Numbered from the stretch's first letter, positions 24,101 to 33,889 are shown. The stretch: 64,000 nucleotides of DNA from Alicyclobacillus herbarius DSM 13609 (GCF_000430585.1 NZ_AUMH01000019.1:21689-85688); one strand, 5' to 3'. Notes: generated by a model not told the origin, from the letters alone. Program-made: numbers and translations.

Positions 24101-25378
24101 TCAGTTAAAGAATTCACTCGGAATCGAGAACGGATCGTTCCCGCCCGCGTTCGATTGGCTCGCACCGCCAACCGTCGTATTCGGCGTCTCCATCTTGCCG
24201 AGCGTCACCTTGAAATCCATTTTCTTGTGTCCGCGATACACCGTCAACGTCACGGTCTCACCCGGCTTCGCCTGGAATAGGTAGGTGCGCAGGTCGGGCA
24301 TCGTCTGCACCGCGTGCCCGTTAATCGCTACAATCACATCCCCAGGTTTCAGCCCGGACTGCTTGGCCGACTCGGACTGCACCTCCTGGACCAAAATGCC
24401 GTAGTCGACCGGAACATCTGGCCACCACTGCTCCGGAACTGCCCGCAGCGAGTACCCCGAAACTCCGAGCGCTGGGTGCTCCGCGTGCCCGGTTGCCATG
24501 ATCTCGGCGGCGATGGTCTTGACCTCATTCGAAGGAATCGCAAACCCCATCCCTTCCACCGTCGGATCGACAATCTTGCTGCTGTTGATGCCAATCACCA
24601 GGCCGTTGATGTTCAGCAGCGGTCCGCCGCTGTTGCCCGGGTTAATCGCCGCGTCGGTCTGTATCACCGCCTGGTAGTCCAACACCTGCTGGCCATCTGG
24701 AGTCTGTACCGGCATAATCCGCTTCTTCGCGCTCACAATGCCGGCCGTCACTGAGTCCGCAAAGTCCAACCCCATGGGCGATCCGATGGCAATCGCGGGT
24801 TCGCCCACCTGAATGCTGTCCGAATTCGCAAACTGGGCGGGCTGAATATGACTCACGTACTTAATCGGCACGCGGAGTACGGCGAGATCGGTGAACTCAT
24901 CGGTACCCACCACCTGTGCCGTAACATGCTTGCCTTTTTCGAAGACAACCTCCACCTTCGCGCCGCCATCGACCACGTGATTGTTCGTCACGATATACCC
25001 GTACTTGCTGTCCTTATGAAACAACAGCCCCGTCCCAACATCGTTCGCCTTCAGTTTGGTCTGCTGACTGAAGAAATCGGATACCTCTTTATAGTTGAGC
25101 ACGCCGACGACCGCTGGCTTGGCTTTCTTAACGGCCTCCACGATGGCGTCATTCACCGAGACATTCGCCGAAGCAGGCAGTGTCACTGAGCGGTTCTCCG
25201 TCGCGGCGTCCGCCGTCGTGGTTATCACATCCCGGCCCTGCAGGCTGGGATACAGCGCCATCGTCGCGGCAGACCCCACTAACGCAGAAAGGACAACCAC
25301 GCCCGCCCACCGCCAAAGCCCGCTTCGCCTATCCTTCCGCTGAGCGTTCCAATCGTCGCTGTCCTTGTAAAAGCCCAT
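24101..25378 (-). CDS. htrA: Membrane-anchored serine protease HtrA/DegP family
   Basis: Trypsin-like quality-control protease acting outside the membrane. The 425-residue protein has a cytoplasmic tail, a transmembrane anchor (about 25-45, GVVVLSALVGSAATMAL), a protease domain with the His in TNNHVVDGG, Asp in FTDLAVLRV and Ser in NPGNSGGPLL, and one PDZ domain (about 310-400) with GYSLRAVPEQWW and GLKPGDVIVAINGH. The start at 25378 is preferred to a GTG 14 codons upstream. A terminator between walJ and htrA suggests separate expression, though the genes are neighbours of the wal cell-wall stress operon. Confidence 0.94.
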   Translation of the reverse strand: MGFYKDSDDWNAQRKDRRSGLWRWAGVVVLSALVGSAATMALYPSLQGRDVITTTADAATENRSVTLPASANVSVNDAIVEAVKKAKPAVVGVLNYKEVSDFFSQQTKLKANDVGTGLLFHKDSKYGYIVTNNHVVDGGAKVEVVFEKGKHVTAQVVGTDEFTDLAVLRVPIKYVSHIQPAQFANSDSIQVGEPAIAIGSPMGLDFADSVTAGIVSAKKRIMPVQTPDGQQVLDYQAVIQTDAAINPGNSGGPLLNINGLVIGINSSKIVDPTVEGMGFAIPSNEVKTIAAEIMATGHAEHPALGVSGYSLRAVPEQWWPDVPVDYGILVQEVQSESAKQSGLKPGDVIVAINGHAVQTMPDLRTYLFQAKPGETVTLTVYRGHKKMDFKVTLGKMETPNTTVGGASQSNAGGNDPFSIPSEFFN

Positions 25379-25460
25379 CTCCGTCCCTGCCTTTCCATGA
25401 ATCCCAACGCACTCTTTCACATCCGCCGATGTTCTGTTAACTCATATGGTACCGAATGCG

Positions 25461-25499
25461 GAGACAAAAGCAAAATCCCGATTCATCTCGTCGGGATTT
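25461..25499 (-). terminator. Intrinsic terminator at the end of the wal operon
   Basis: AAATCCCGA (25473-25481) and TCGGGATTT (25491-25499) form a 9-bp stem with a 9-base loop. On the minus strand it is followed by TTTTGCTTTTG. It lies between the walJ stop and the htrA start. Confidence 0.8.
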
Positions 25500-25592
25500 C
25501 TTTTCACGGTCCAACCTGGAAACGCACAGAAACTCTCCCCGCACCATGCCCGGCGTTCCCTCGGCGTCCATATTATTTTGCCTTCACGACCT

Positions 25593-26435
25593 CTATTCCA
25601 TGTAAGCGGCCGACTGCGCCGGAAACGAAGCCAATTGCCTGAGCGGCGTCGGTCGTTCGCGGCTGGTCCGATGGAGAGTCACGTGCTCATTCACTTCGAT
25701 TCCCTGTTCGCGCAAGGTGTTCGCCAGCGTCAATTCCGCCAGCTCAGGCAGGTTATTCTCCTGACTTAGATGGGCCAGGTAAACCTGCGTCGGTTTCTCA
25801 GCCAACACGTCCAACAGCGCATAAGCCGCATCCTCGTTGGACAAGTGTCCTTTATCGCCCAAGATACGCCGCTTCACGCTCCACGGATACCGTCCAGCCC
25901 GCAGCATCTCCACATCATGATTCGTCTCCAACACGTAGGCATCGCACCCTTGGATAACCGCCTTGATGCCATCGCTCATGTAACCTAAATCCGTCACCAC
26001 GGCCAGGCTCTCTCCGCCGGTGTCAAACCGAAAAGCTACCGGTTCCTCCGCATCGTGGGACACGGCAAACGGTGTCACCTTTAGATCGCCAATCACAAAC
26101 GCTTCACCCGCGCGCACCGTCTGCCGACGATCCGCATCGGTTAAGTCCGATTCCAACCCGGCCGCTACTTGGTGCCAGGTCCCTTCCGTCGCGTACACCG
26201 GGGCCGCGCACGACTTCATCACCTGCCGCAGCCCGCGTACGTGATCCACATGCTCATGTGTCACCAACACGGCGTCCAACTCTCCCCAATCGGCGCTCGC
26301 CGCCGCGCGCAGCCGCTCGCGCAGCTGCCGCCCACTAATGCCCGCATCGAGCAAGACCCTCACTTCAGCCGTACGTATGTATAAGGCGTTCCCCGAGCTG
26401 CCACTCGCCAGTACACTAAACTCCAACAAACGCAT
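25593..26435 (-). CDS. walJ: Metallo-beta-lactamase-fold protein WalJ/YycJ
   Basis: A 280-residue metallo-beta-lactamase fold exonuclease-like protein conserved with walRK. It opens VLASGSSGNALYIRT, then LLDAGISGRQL, and has the metal-binding motif VTHEHVDHVRG, later SHDAEEPVAFRF, DLGYM and LSNEDAAYALL with a final His in YLAHLSQENN. In B. subtilis the protein has been linked to coordination of cell division with replication and to DNA-end processing. AAGGAGGAA precedes the ATG. It is the last gene of the walRKHIJ operon. Confidence 0.93.
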   Translation of the reverse strand: MRLLEFSVLASGSSGNALYIRTAEVRVLLDAGISGRQLRERLRAAASADWGELDAVLVTHEHVDHVRGLRQVMKSCAAPVYATEGTWHQVAAGLESDLTDADRRQTVRAGEAFVIGDLKVTPFAVSHDAEEPVAFRFDTGGESLAVVTDLGYMSDGIKAVIQGCDAYVLETNHDVEMLRAGRYPWSVKRRILGDKGHLSNEDAAYALLDVLAEKPTQVYLAHLSQENNLPELAELTLANTLREQGIEVNEHVTLHRTSRERPTPLRQLASFPAQSAAYME

Positions 26436-26460
26436 TTCCTCCTTAGGCCGCTCGCGAACG

Positions 26461-27291
26461 TCACATGTTCAACTCGCCCGTAAACGCATTGACATAATAG
26501 ACTCCAGTGTCTGTAAGAATCCGCCAGACCGGAAACCAATAGTGGTTCGCACCCGTCGCAGACCCAGACCCGGACGGACTGCTCAAATACCCGAGATCGA
26601 TTTCTACAATCGTATTATCCTTTTCTTGTCCAGAATTGTCCACCGCATTCCCTAAGCTGTTCAACGCATCCAGTGCAGAAATAATCGGCTTGGGATTGCT
26701 CGTGGCATGGATGTCGGTCAGAACCGTCTGCTGGTACCCCGTCATCGCCCCTTTGCCGGACACATCCACCACGATAGTGGCGTCGAAAATCGGGTATTTC
26801 CCCCCGTACAACTGGTCAAACACCAGCACATCTTGCTCTCCTGCGCCACCGTCGAACGCGTAGGCGCTCCCGCTCGCCATCCGGTCCAAAAGCTGCTCCG
26901 GATGCTTGGCATCATAAGACACCGGGTGTGTATATTCGACCGTCCAAGACCCCTTCCCCAACGCATTGACTTGGCCGCCTGCTGTTTCCAGGCCGCCATC
27001 TTTTGCGCGGTGCGCCGGCTTGCCGGCAAACGCCGCCTTCGCAGCTTCCGCCAGCGAGACCCCGCCCACTCGAGCAGAAAAGGGCGCCATGTCCGGGCGT
27101 TTTGTCGGGACACTGGTAGCCAGGCTGAAATTGTGTTCGGCCAAAAGCGTTCGCGTGTTCGCCAACAAATCCGGGTAAGACTCCGCGTACCCGCGCATCT
27201 CGGCCCGAGCGGAAAAGTACTGCCATCCAAGCAGGATGTCTAAGATGAGAAACATGCCAATCAGCCAGGTTTTCGCCGTCTCCCAGTTCAC
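26461..27291 (-). CDS. walI: WalK regulatory protein WalI/YycI
   Basis: A membrane-anchored extracytoplasmic regulator that with WalH restrains the WalK kinase. The 276-residue protein has one N-terminal membrane helix (about 8-26, WLIGMFLILDILLGWQYF) and a large outside domain ending PVWRILTDTGVYYVNAFTGE, the typical YycI ending. The frame overlaps the walH stop by 4 bases (ATGA), so the genes are translationally coupled. Identification rests on position and the beginning and end motifs, since this family diverges fast. Confidence 0.88.
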   Translation of the reverse strand: MNWETAKTWLIGMFLILDILLGWQYFSARAEMRGYAESYPDLLANTRTLLAEHNFSLATSVPTKRPDMAPFSARVGGVSLAEAAKAAFAGKPAHRAKDGGLETAGGQVNALGKGSWTVEYTHPVSYDAKHPEQLLDRMASGSAYAFDGGAGEQDVLVFDQLYGGKYPIFDATIVVDVSGKGAMTGYQQTVLTDIHATSNPKPIISALDALNSLGNAVDNSGQEKDNTIVEIDLGYLSSPSGSGSATGANHYWFPVWRILTDTGVYYVNAFTGELNM

Positions 27292-28580
27292 CCCTGCTTC
27301 ATCCCTTCCAGAACTTGGCCGTCCACGGCATCGATCACGCCGATAACTGCCCCGTTCCGCATCACCTCATAGGCGGGCTCAAGTTCCACCTGATTGTCCC
27401 CCTCCGCCACCGGCCAATACCCGAGCACAGCCGTGAACGCGCGTTTCGGTGCGCGGCCTTGCAGGTGCTGCAACACCTCGCGCAACCTGTCCGCCCCCAT
27501 CACCCGGACCTCATCCTTCATGTTCTCCGCCAATAGGTTTCCGAAGGGCCGTTGATAATGCACCACATGGCCGTTCTCGACCTGCACCTGCTGCGTCCAG
27601 TGCGTCCCAAACACTCGAAATCCCGCAAACACAGGTTGCAGTTGGTAGGCATGCACCCCTGGCAGGGAGCGATCATCCGAACTCAGCAAAACCCCATCGT
27701 GGGTCGCGCCGCCGTGCGCACGGATATAAGTCGTAACCGCCTGCAATTCACCGCCATTGCCCGCGGTCGAAGACGTGTTCGGATCGTCAAACGTTAATTC
27801 GCCTGTTTCCGTATCCCACTGGACGGCGCGCGTCCCGTCGGTCCAAATCACCCTGTGTCGGTTTTCCTGAATCCGGGTCAACGCGTCTGGGTTAACAAAG
27901 AAGGAATGCACCAGCTGCAAAAGCGCAGGCTTGGAGACGACGCACGTGATGCGTGGCATCGTCCGCCCGTGCACAGGCACCAGGGTTTGATTGCCCGCCT
28001 CATCCCGCCAAACCTGGGCCGGATAATGGGCCGTGGCCAAAGCCACCAGGTGTTGAAAACGGGCGGGATCCACATTCGTTTGAGCGCTGTAGCGGTCACC
28101 CCCAAAAATTACCGCCAGTTCCACCGGTCCACCCACCACTGCCTGGTACAATTGAATCTCGGACCCTGCAACATCCAGTGGGGAGAGTCGCAAGGCGGGC
28201 AGCCAACGGGATAAGTCGGTCCGTTCCAACTCCAGGCCAAACGGGAATGTGACACTGGTTGTCGCAGTGCTGGGCGAGGCCGTTTCGTGCCGCAGCCGCT
28301 GCGTCTGCAGGCTCTTGAGGACATCCGTCCACTGCCGGTAATCGGCCGAATCCGGCGGAATCAGGGCTGCCGCGTTTCGCTTTTCGCTGAACACGTCAAT
28401 CTCCAGCGGCTTGGTCACCTGGCTGAGCTGTGGATAAGGAGCCCCATGGTGGACCGTCGGCGCGGATAACCCCGGTTCTGGGTCGTTCAGCCACGCCCCG
28501 CGCCAGAGCTGGTAGCTCAAGAGCAGGCTGATGAGGACGAGCAGGATCAACACCCACGTTTTCATACGCTGCACCGTCAT
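27288..28580 (-). CDS. walH: WalK regulatory protein WalH/YycH
   Basis: Partner of WalI, a 430-residue protein with one N-terminal transmembrane helix (TWVLILLVLISLLLSYQLW) and a long extracytoplasmic region of mixed alpha/beta structure. It controls WalK through contacts in the membrane. The ATG at 28580 overlaps the walK stop (ATGA) with GAGGGGGAG 5 bases upstream, so it is translated with walK; an ATG 5 codons later is possible. The order walR-walK-walH-walI-walJ is the standard one. Confidence 0.9.
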   Translation of the reverse strand: MTVQRMKTWVLILLVLISLLLSYQLWRGAWLNDPEPGLSAPTVHHGAPYPQLSQVTKPLEIDVFSEKRNAAALIPPDSADYRQWTDVLKSLQTQRLRHETASPSTATTSVTFPFGLELERTDLSRWLPALRLSPLDVAGSEIQLYQAVVGGPVELAVIFGGDRYSAQTNVDPARFQHLVALATAHYPAQVWRDEAGNQTLVPVHGRTMPRITCVVSKPALLQLVHSFFVNPDALTRIQENRHRVIWTDGTRAVQWDTETGELTFDDPNTSSTAGNGGELQAVTTYIRAHGGATHDGVLLSSDDRSLPGVHAYQLQPVFAGFRVFGTHWTQQVQVENGHVVHYQRPFGNLLAENMKDEVRVMGADRLREVLQHLQGRAPKRAFTAVLGYWPVAEGDNQVELEPAYEVMRNGAVIGVIDAVDGQVLEGMKQG

Positions 28581-30343
28581 GCCGTCTCCCCCTCTGGCAA
28601 GGGCAAGGTCAACCACACCTTGGTTCCGCGGCCGAGTTCGCTCTCAATGCCAATCTCCCCGCCGTGCAGGTCGATGATCTCGCGCGCCAGCGCCAATCCT
28701 AAACCGGTTCCGCCGCTGCGGCGCGATCGCGCCTTATCCACGCGGTAAAAACGCTCAAACACGTGCGGTAGGTCCGCCTCCGGGATGCCAATGCCATTGT
28801 CCTGGACGAGCACACGCAGTTTGTCTTCCTGTTTCGCCGCCGAGACCAACACCACCCCGCCGGCGGCGGTATACTTTAAGGCGTTGCCGATGATGTTGTC
28901 AAGCACTCGGTCCAATAGGTCACGGTCCCCACGAAAGGCGACGTTGGGAACCGGTCTCAAGTGCAAACTGACCCCCTGCCGCTTCGCCTGCATCTCCAAC
29001 CGCTGACAGGCAGCGGTCAGCCACTCCGCCGCGTCCAGCCAACCCTCCACGTAGTGAATGCCGCGCGTTTCCAATCCGGACAACTGCAACAAGTCGTGCG
29101 TGATGCGGACCATCCGTTCGGCCTCTTGCCGACAGACCGCGAGAAACGTGCGCCGCGTCTGGGCATCAAGGTCGTCCTGTTCGGCCAATGCCTCTAGGTA
29201 CGACTTGATGCTCGTCAGGGGGGTGCGCAGCTCGTGCGATACATTGGCGACAAAGTCGCGCTGTTTCTGGTACAGCCGCTCCTGTTCGGTGACGTCGCGA
29301 ATCACCGCCACGTACCCGTCCGTCTCGTCGCCGCGTTGGATGGCCGTCACGTGCACGTGCAAAAGAGCCCCATCCAATTCCCGCACCCAGTTCCACTCTC
29401 CCCCCGGCGCAGTGAGTGACTCCCTGCACAGCCCCAGCAGTTGGCCCGCGCGCGCCACGTCTTCAGCCCCGCGCGGCAGGCAGCGCAAGGCCGCGTCGTT
29501 CGCGAAAACGGGCTTCAACTGGGAGTCGAACGTCAGCACCCCATCGCCCATGTAGGTAATGATGGCGCGCAGTCGCTCGCGCTCGCGCAGGTTTTCCGAC
29601 AGCGCCGTCTGCAGCTTCTCAGCCAAGTCGTTAACCGCATGCCCCAGCTGTCCCAGCTCATCGTCGCTGACAACCTGCACCCGACGGCTGAAATCCCCGT
29701 TGGCCATGCGCGCCGTCTGGCGCGTCACCTCCTGAATCGGGCGAGAGATGGTCCGAGACAAGGCAATTCCCAACAGGACCGTAAAAGCCAGGACAAAAGC
29801 GCTGCCGGTGTAAAAGATGGTTGTCACCTGACGCATGGTCGTATAGGTGTTTTGAATCGACACCACGTCCTCCAGGATGCCGATGAACCGTTTTCCGTCA
29901 AACAGGGGCACCGCCACGGCCAACACATGCTGATGTGCAATGGGGTCGTACCGAACGGTCGAGACGGATTTATGGCCGACCAGGGCCTGCGTCGCGACGG
30001 AATCAATGCGTTTTTGGCCGACGAGGGCACTGCCGGCCGACGTGTCCTCAACCACACCTTTGCTGTTGAGGAGATAAACCGCCCCGCCTTGGGGCTGCGG
30101 GAAGGCGGAGAGCAGGGAGGTTGAATCTGTTCCGGGCTTGTCCGAATTGTGCCTAGGCCCTACGCTCAGCTCCGGCTTGACAATCGCAGCCAACAGCGAC
30201 GCCTGGCGCTGCACACTCCGCATCTCGCCACGTACCAGGGAGGCGTTGAGCGTGCGGACGAAATACGCCCCAATCAGCTGCAAGGTGAACAGCATTAAAA
30301 GCAGGTAGATAATCACAAACTTCAGGCGTATGCTCCGCCACAT
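28577..30343 (-). CDS. walK: Cell-wall sensor histidine kinase WalK/VicK
   Basis: Essential kinase of cell-wall metabolism, 588 residues. Two membrane helices (about 5-28 and 170-192) enclose an extracellular Cache-like domain with VGPRHNSDKPGT. Inside come a HAMP domain (SRTISRPIQEVTRQTARM), a PAS domain (about 250-360), a HisKA domain with the phosphorylated His in FVANVSHELRTPLTSIKSY, and an HATPase domain with NIIGNALKYT, DNGIGIP and GGTGLGLALAREI. The start at 30343 has GGAGG 7 bases before it and overlaps the end of walR closely. Phosphotransfer goes to WalR. Confidence 0.96.
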   Translation of the reverse strand: MWRSIRLKFVIIYLLLMLFTLQLIGAYFVRTLNASLVRGEMRSVQRQASLLAAIVKPELSVGPRHNSDKPGTDSTSLLSAFPQPQGGAVYLLNSKGVVEDTSAGSALVGQKRIDSVATQALVGHKSVSTVRYDPIAHQHVLAVAVPLFDGKRFIGILEDVVSIQNTYTTMRQVTTIFYTGSAFVLAFTVLLGIALSRTISRPIQEVTRQTARMANGDFSRRVQVVSDDELGQLGHAVNDLAEKLQTALSENLRERERLRAIITYMGDGVLTFDSQLKPVFANDAALRCLPRGAEDVARAGQLLGLCRESLTAPGGEWNWVRELDGALLHVHVTAIQRGDETDGYVAVIRDVTEQERLYQKQRDFVANVSHELRTPLTSIKSYLEALAEQDDLDAQTRRTFLAVCRQEAERMVRITHDLLQLSGLETRGIHYVEGWLDAAEWLTAACQRLEMQAKRQGVSLHLRPVPNVAFRGDRDLLDRVLDNIIGNALKYTAAGGVVLVSAAKQEDKLRVLVQDNGIGIPEADLPHVFERFYRVDKARSRRSGGTGLGLALAREIIDLHGGEIGIESELGRGTKVWLTLPLPEGETA

Positions 30344-30347
30344 GCGC

Positions 30348-31031
30348 CTACCTCCGCGCGTAATAGCCGACACCGCGGCGTGTCAACACGTACTCTGGAT
30401 GACTCGGGTCTTGTTCGAGTTTTTCCCGCAGGCGGCGCACCGTGACATCCACGGTTCGTTCATCCCCCGCATAGTCGGAACCCCAGACCTCGGAGAGCAG
30501 CTGGTCGCGCGTAAAGACCACACCCGGACGCGCGGCCAACACCGCGAGCAGCTCGAACTCCCGGTGTGTCAAGGGAATGAGCTCCCCACCCCGGCGTACC
30601 TCGTAGAGCGCCAGGTCAATCTCCACATCCCCCAAGGTCAGCTTGTCGCCAGCCTGCGTACCCGCATCGTGCCAGTGCCTGCGCAGATTGGCCTTGACCC
30701 GTGCCAACAGTTCTCGGATGCTGAACGGCTTGGTGACATAATCATCCGCCCCGATTTCCAGCCCGACCACTTTGTCAAACTCGGAGTCGCGCGCCGTCAG
30801 CATGATGATGGGCGCCATGCTGAACTGCCGCACCTCTTTGCAAACCTCAAATCCGTCCTTTTCCGGCAGCATCAAATCCAGCAAGATCAGGTCCGGGTTG
30901 TGACGCTTGGCCTGCTCTACAGCATCCACGCCGTCGTAGCTGACCACCACCTCATAACCTTCCCGTTCCAGGGAAAACTTGAGGATGTTTGCAATCGGCT
31001 CTTCATCTTCAACGACCAGGATGACTGCCAC
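30348..31031 (-). CDS. walR: OmpR-family response regulator WalR
   Basis: A 227-residue regulator of autolysin and wall genes. The receiver domain has [21 protein letters not shown], phosphoacceptor Asp in [16 protein letters not shown], Thr in [10 protein letters not shown] and Lys in DDYVTKPFS. The winged-helix domain has [20 protein letters not shown] and [12 protein letters not shown]. The start is GTG at 31031, preceded by AGGGG at 9 bases, because the frame upstream has no ribosome site. It is the first gene of the wal operon, divergent from the small gene at 31103. Confidence 0.97.
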   Translation of the reverse strand: MAVILVVEDEEPIANILKFSLEREGYEVVVSYDGVDAVEQAKRHNPDLILLDLMLPEKDGFEVCKEVRQFSMAPIIMLTARDSEFDKVVGLEIGADDYVTKPFSIRELLARVKANLRRHWHDAGTQAGDKLTLGDVEIDLALYEVRRGGELIPLTHREFELLAVLAARPGVVFTRDQLLSEVWGSDYAGDERTVDVTVRRLREKLEQDPSHPEYVLTRRGVGYYARR

Positions 31032-31102
31032 GTGGATGAGCCCCTTTCGTACAGCAAGATGGCTGCCGGCACAGCCGAGACTACAGATGCAGAGGTGACA
31101 CG

Positions 31103-31474
31103 ATGAAAGAACGTACCGTCTTGGCCTCATTCTTCAGTGAAAGTGACGCCAACCAGGCTGCAGATAGGATTCATAAGCTGGGTGTGAAGACCACCCAGGT
31201 TGCGCAACTCCACACTGGCGGCTTCGGCGATGAGGGCCGCCCGATTCCCATCGCTGGTAAGATTCAAAGCCTGGCCTCCCTCACCCTGCAGGCAGACACC
31301 TCGCGCGATGCCGCCGTCCTCCTTGCGGCCGATCCGTCCGCCAGCGGGATGGCCGATACGGCCGAGGGACCGAGCGTCAGCGGTGAGCGCAACTTTCTGC
31401 TGACCGTGGTCTGTCCGGAGGAAAAAGTCGAGGAAGTCGTACAAATCATCAAGGAATGCAACGGTTACACCTAA
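31103..31474 (+). CDS. Small conserved-looking protein of unknown function
   Basis: A 123-residue soluble protein starting [20 protein letters not shown], preceded by GAGG at a suitable distance. Its beginning and end ([20 protein letters not shown]) look like the two halves of a ferredoxin-like alpha/beta fold, as in small proteins that combine [15 protein letters not shown] helices with strands. The middle is Gly/Ala/Ser-rich. It resembles proteins annotated as heat-induced or general-stress small proteins, but I recognise no family with confidence. It is divergent from walR, sharing a 71-base promoter region. Confidence 0.65.
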   Translation: MKERTVLASFFSESDANQAADRIHKLGVKTTQVAQLHTGGFGDEGRPIPIAGKIQSLASLTLQADTSRDAAVLLAADPSASGMADTAEGPSVSGERNFLLTVVCPEEKVEEVVQIIKECNGYT

Positions 31475-31512
31475 TCCCCTCACAGCGGGTCCCCTGCGAT
31501 GGGTCTATCCCT

Positions 31513-31547
31513 GGAAAGGCGGTTAGAAGAGGTTCTAACCCCTTTCC
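31513..31547. terminator. Convergent terminator hairpin
   Basis: GGAAAGG-C-GGTTAGAA (31513-31528) faces TTCTAACC-CCTTTCC (31533-31547) with a 4-base loop and a bulge. It lies between the converging genes at 31103 and 31557 and may serve both. Neither side has a long T run. Confidence 0.5.
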
Positions 31548-31556
31548 GGACGACCT

Positions 31557-32015
31557 TTAGGCGGGACCGCTGCTGCCGTCGGAGTACCAAACCCAAACCA
31601 AGTCCGGGTGCTCCACAATCGCCTGAAATGGCCCAAGGTTGGAAAGCAGTAGGTCTAGCCGATTAGCCGCCTGCACCGTTGTGTCGGGCACCTGCGCGTA
31701 GCGCGCCAGGTCAAAAGTCGGTGGCCCGAACCACCAGGGCTTTAAGGTGATGTACGCCGTCACGTGCGAGAGTATTCCGGTCTGGGCTTCCGCCGGCACA
31801 TGGTACACATACGCAAACCGGGCCCAAAACGCCAATACGGCGAACACCAGGGAGACAAACCCGACGTTTATCCAAAAGCGAGTCGTCCGAAGCGCTCGCA
31901 GCGTCTGAAGGCGCAATCGCCGACGCCGTCGGCGCCGCCGCTGCCGCTTGCGTTTTCGGCGCAGCTGTTCCTGCCGCTGCCTGCGCGTCAATACAGGTAA
32001 GGATTCGTCCATCAC
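31557..32015 (-). CDS. Small membrane protein with Arg-rich N-terminus, function unknown
   Basis: A 152-residue protein. Residues 12-45 are extremely basic, including a run of eight Arg (RRKRKRQRRRRRRRRLR), likely binding nucleic acid or phospholipid. One transmembrane helix follows (FWINVGFVSLVFAVLAFWARF, about 48-68), and the remaining ~80 residues would be outside the cell, ending HPDLVWVWYSDGSSG. Its start overlaps the dnaB stop, so it is co-translated with the replicative helicase. I recognise no family. Confidence 0.65.
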   Translation of the reverse strand: MMDESLPVLTRRQRQEQLRRKRKRQRRRRRRRRLRLQTLRALRTTRFWINVGFVSLVFAVLAFWARFAYVYHVPAEAQTGILSHVTAYITLKPWWFGPPTFDLARYAQVPDTTVQAANRLDLLLSNLGPFQAIVEHPDLVWVWYSDGSSGPA

Positions 32016-33394
32016 TCACTGTGCACTTTCTCTAAGTTCACAAACTTATTATAGTTCTTCAAGAAGACCAGTTCGACTTTCCCTGTCGGCCCGTTGCGCT
32101 GCTTTGCAATCAGGACTTCGACGATGTTTTTGCGCTCAGACTCGGGGTCATAGTAATCATCCCGATAGAGAAACGCGACAATGTCCGCGTCCTGCTCAAT
32201 GCTTCCCGACTCGCGGATGTCGGACAGCATGGGCCGCTTGTCTTGCCGCTGCTCCACCGAGCGGCTCAACTGCGCCAGCGCAATCACCGGCACCTCTAAC
32301 TCACGCGCCAGCTGTTTCAGGGACCGGGAGATCTCGGAGATCTCCTGCTGGCGGTTGTCGCTGCTGGTACGGCGGCCGTGAATCAACTGCAGATAGTCAA
32401 TCGTGACCAAACCGAGCCCAACCTGGGACTTCAGACGCCGCAGTTTGCTGCGCATCTCCGGCACGGTAATGCCGGGTGTGTCGTCAATGTAGATAGGGGC
32501 GTTGGCCAACGCGCTGACCCCCATCGAGAGTTTCGGCCAGTCGTCGTCTTCTAGCGTGCCATTGCGCAGCTTGTGGCCGTCGATATACGCTTCGGCACAC
32601 AACATGCGCTGCACCAACTGTTCCTTCGACATCTCGAGGCTGAAAATGGCCACTGGCAGCCCGGCCCGAACCGCCACGTTTTGCGAAATGTTGAGGGCAA
32701 AGGCCGTTTTTCCAACCGAGGGCCTCGCCGCCACGATAATCAGGTCCGACTTCTGAAACCCGCTGGTCATCCGATCCAGCTCGCTATACCCGGTCGGGAC
32801 GCCGGTCAACTTGCCTTCGTTGGCATACAGCTGCTCAATGCGCTCGAACGTCGTATCAAGGACATCACTGATATGGGTGAAATCTCGTACCTTGCGGTTT
32901 TGCGACAGTTCCAGGATGCGCCGTTCGGCCTCGGCCAGAACCGCCCCCGCATCCTCTTCCGCCTTGTAGCTGCTTTCTGCAATCTCCTGCGCCACCGCAA
33001 TGATGCGCCGCAAGAGCGCCTTCTCCCGCACGATGCTCGCGTAGTGCGCGACGTGGAGAACGGTCGGCATGGCCCCTGCCAGTTCCGCCAGGTATTCCAC
33101 ACCCCCGACGCTTTCCAGGCGCCCTTCGTGCGCCTGCAACGCCGCCGTGGTGGTCACCACATCGACCGGCTGGCCCTGCTCGTACAATTCCTGCATGGCC
33201 GCGAAAATCAACTGGTGTGAACGCCGGTAAAAGTCGTCCGCCTCCAGCCACTCGGTCGCCTCTGCCACGGCATCTGCCGAAATCAGCATCGCGCCCAGCA
33301 CCGCCTGTTCGGCCTCAATGTGCTGTGGGGGCAGGCGCAGCAGACTGGCGTCCTCTATCCGCTCACGTGGCACCGATGCTTCCGTTTCAGGCAT
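32012..33394 (-). CDS. dnaB: Replicative DNA helicase DnaB (DnaC in Bacillus)
   Basis: Hexameric helicase that unwinds DNA ahead of the replisome. The 460-residue protein has the N-terminal collar domain (PPQHIEAEQAVLGAML, about 20-120), a linker, and the RecA-like domain with Walker A ARPSVGKTAFALN near 205, FSLEMSKEQLVQRML, LVTIDYLQLIHG (Walker B) and the arginine finger segment. The ATG at 33394 has GGGGGAG in good position and follows the rplI stop by 23 bases. It is co-directional with rplI and the Arg-rich protein downstream. Confidence 0.97.
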   Translation of the reverse strand: MPETEASVPRERIEDASLLRLPPQHIEAEQAVLGAMLISADAVAEATEWLEADDFYRRSHQLIFAAMQELYEQGQPVDVVTTTAALQAHEGRLESVGGVEYLAELAGAMPTVLHVAHYASIVREKALLRRIIAVAQEIAESSYKAEEDAGAVLAEAERRILELSQNRKVRDFTHISDVLDTTFERIEQLYANEGKLTGVPTGYSELDRMTSGFQKSDLIIVAARPSVGKTAFALNISQNVAVRAGLPVAIFSLEMSKEQLVQRMLCAEAYIDGHKLRNGTLEDDDWPKLSMGVSALANAPIYIDDTPGITVPEMRSKLRRLKSQVGLGLVTIDYLQLIHGRRTSSDNRQQEISEISRSLKQLARELEVPVIALAQLSRSVEQRQDKRPMLSDIRESGSIEQDADIVAFLYRDDYYDPESERKNIVEVLIAKQRNGPTGKVELVFLKNYNKFVNLEKVHSE

Positions 33395-33417
33395 TCCGTT
33401 CTCCCCCACTACCTCGG

Positions 33418-33864
33418 TTACGCATCCGCTTCAACATAGACCACAATCGTCGCAGCGACCTCAGGGTGGAGCTTAACCTGCACACGCTGCGCCCCCAGGT
33501 GCTTGATGGGTTCCGGGAGGTGAATCTTCCGTTTATCAATCTTGTATCCGAGCGAAGCCAAGGCCTCCGCCACGTGCTTCGAAGTCACGGCACCAAACAG
33601 GCGGCCGCCTTCCCCAGCCTGGGTACGGATGACCACTTTGCGTTCATCCAGCTCCGACTGCAATTGTTTGGCCGCCGCCAATTCCTGCGCCGCCTTCTTT
33701 TCCTCTGCTTGCTTGCGGGCGGCCAACGCCTGCAGCTCATTATCTGTGGCCTCCACGGCCAATTTTTTTGGAAACAGGAAGTTACGCGCATAGCCGGGCG
33801 AGACCTCAATGACCTGCCCCTTCTTTCCCTGCGCCTTCACGTCCTGGAGTAAAATAACCTTCAT
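33418..33864 (-). CDS. rplI: 50S ribosomal protein L9
   Basis: A 148-residue large-subunit protein at the base of the L1 stalk. The N-terminal signature [20 protein letters not shown] with [18 protein letters not shown] is followed by the long connecting helix (about 45-75) and the C-terminal RNA-binding domain ([34 protein letters not shown]). The upstream extension of the open frame is not used; the start at 33864 matches the family. The leader upstream contains an inverted repeat. dnaB follows in the same operon. Confidence 0.97.
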   Translation of the reverse strand: MKVILLQDVKAQGKKGQVIEVSPGYARNFLFPKKLAVEATDNELQALAARKQAEEKKAAQELAAAKQLQSELDERKVVIRTQAGEGGRLFGAVTSKHVAEALASLGYKIDKRKIHLPEPIKHLGAQRVQVKLHPEVAATIVVYVEADA

Positions 33865-33889
33865 AGCACCGTACCCCCTTGTAGAGGTT

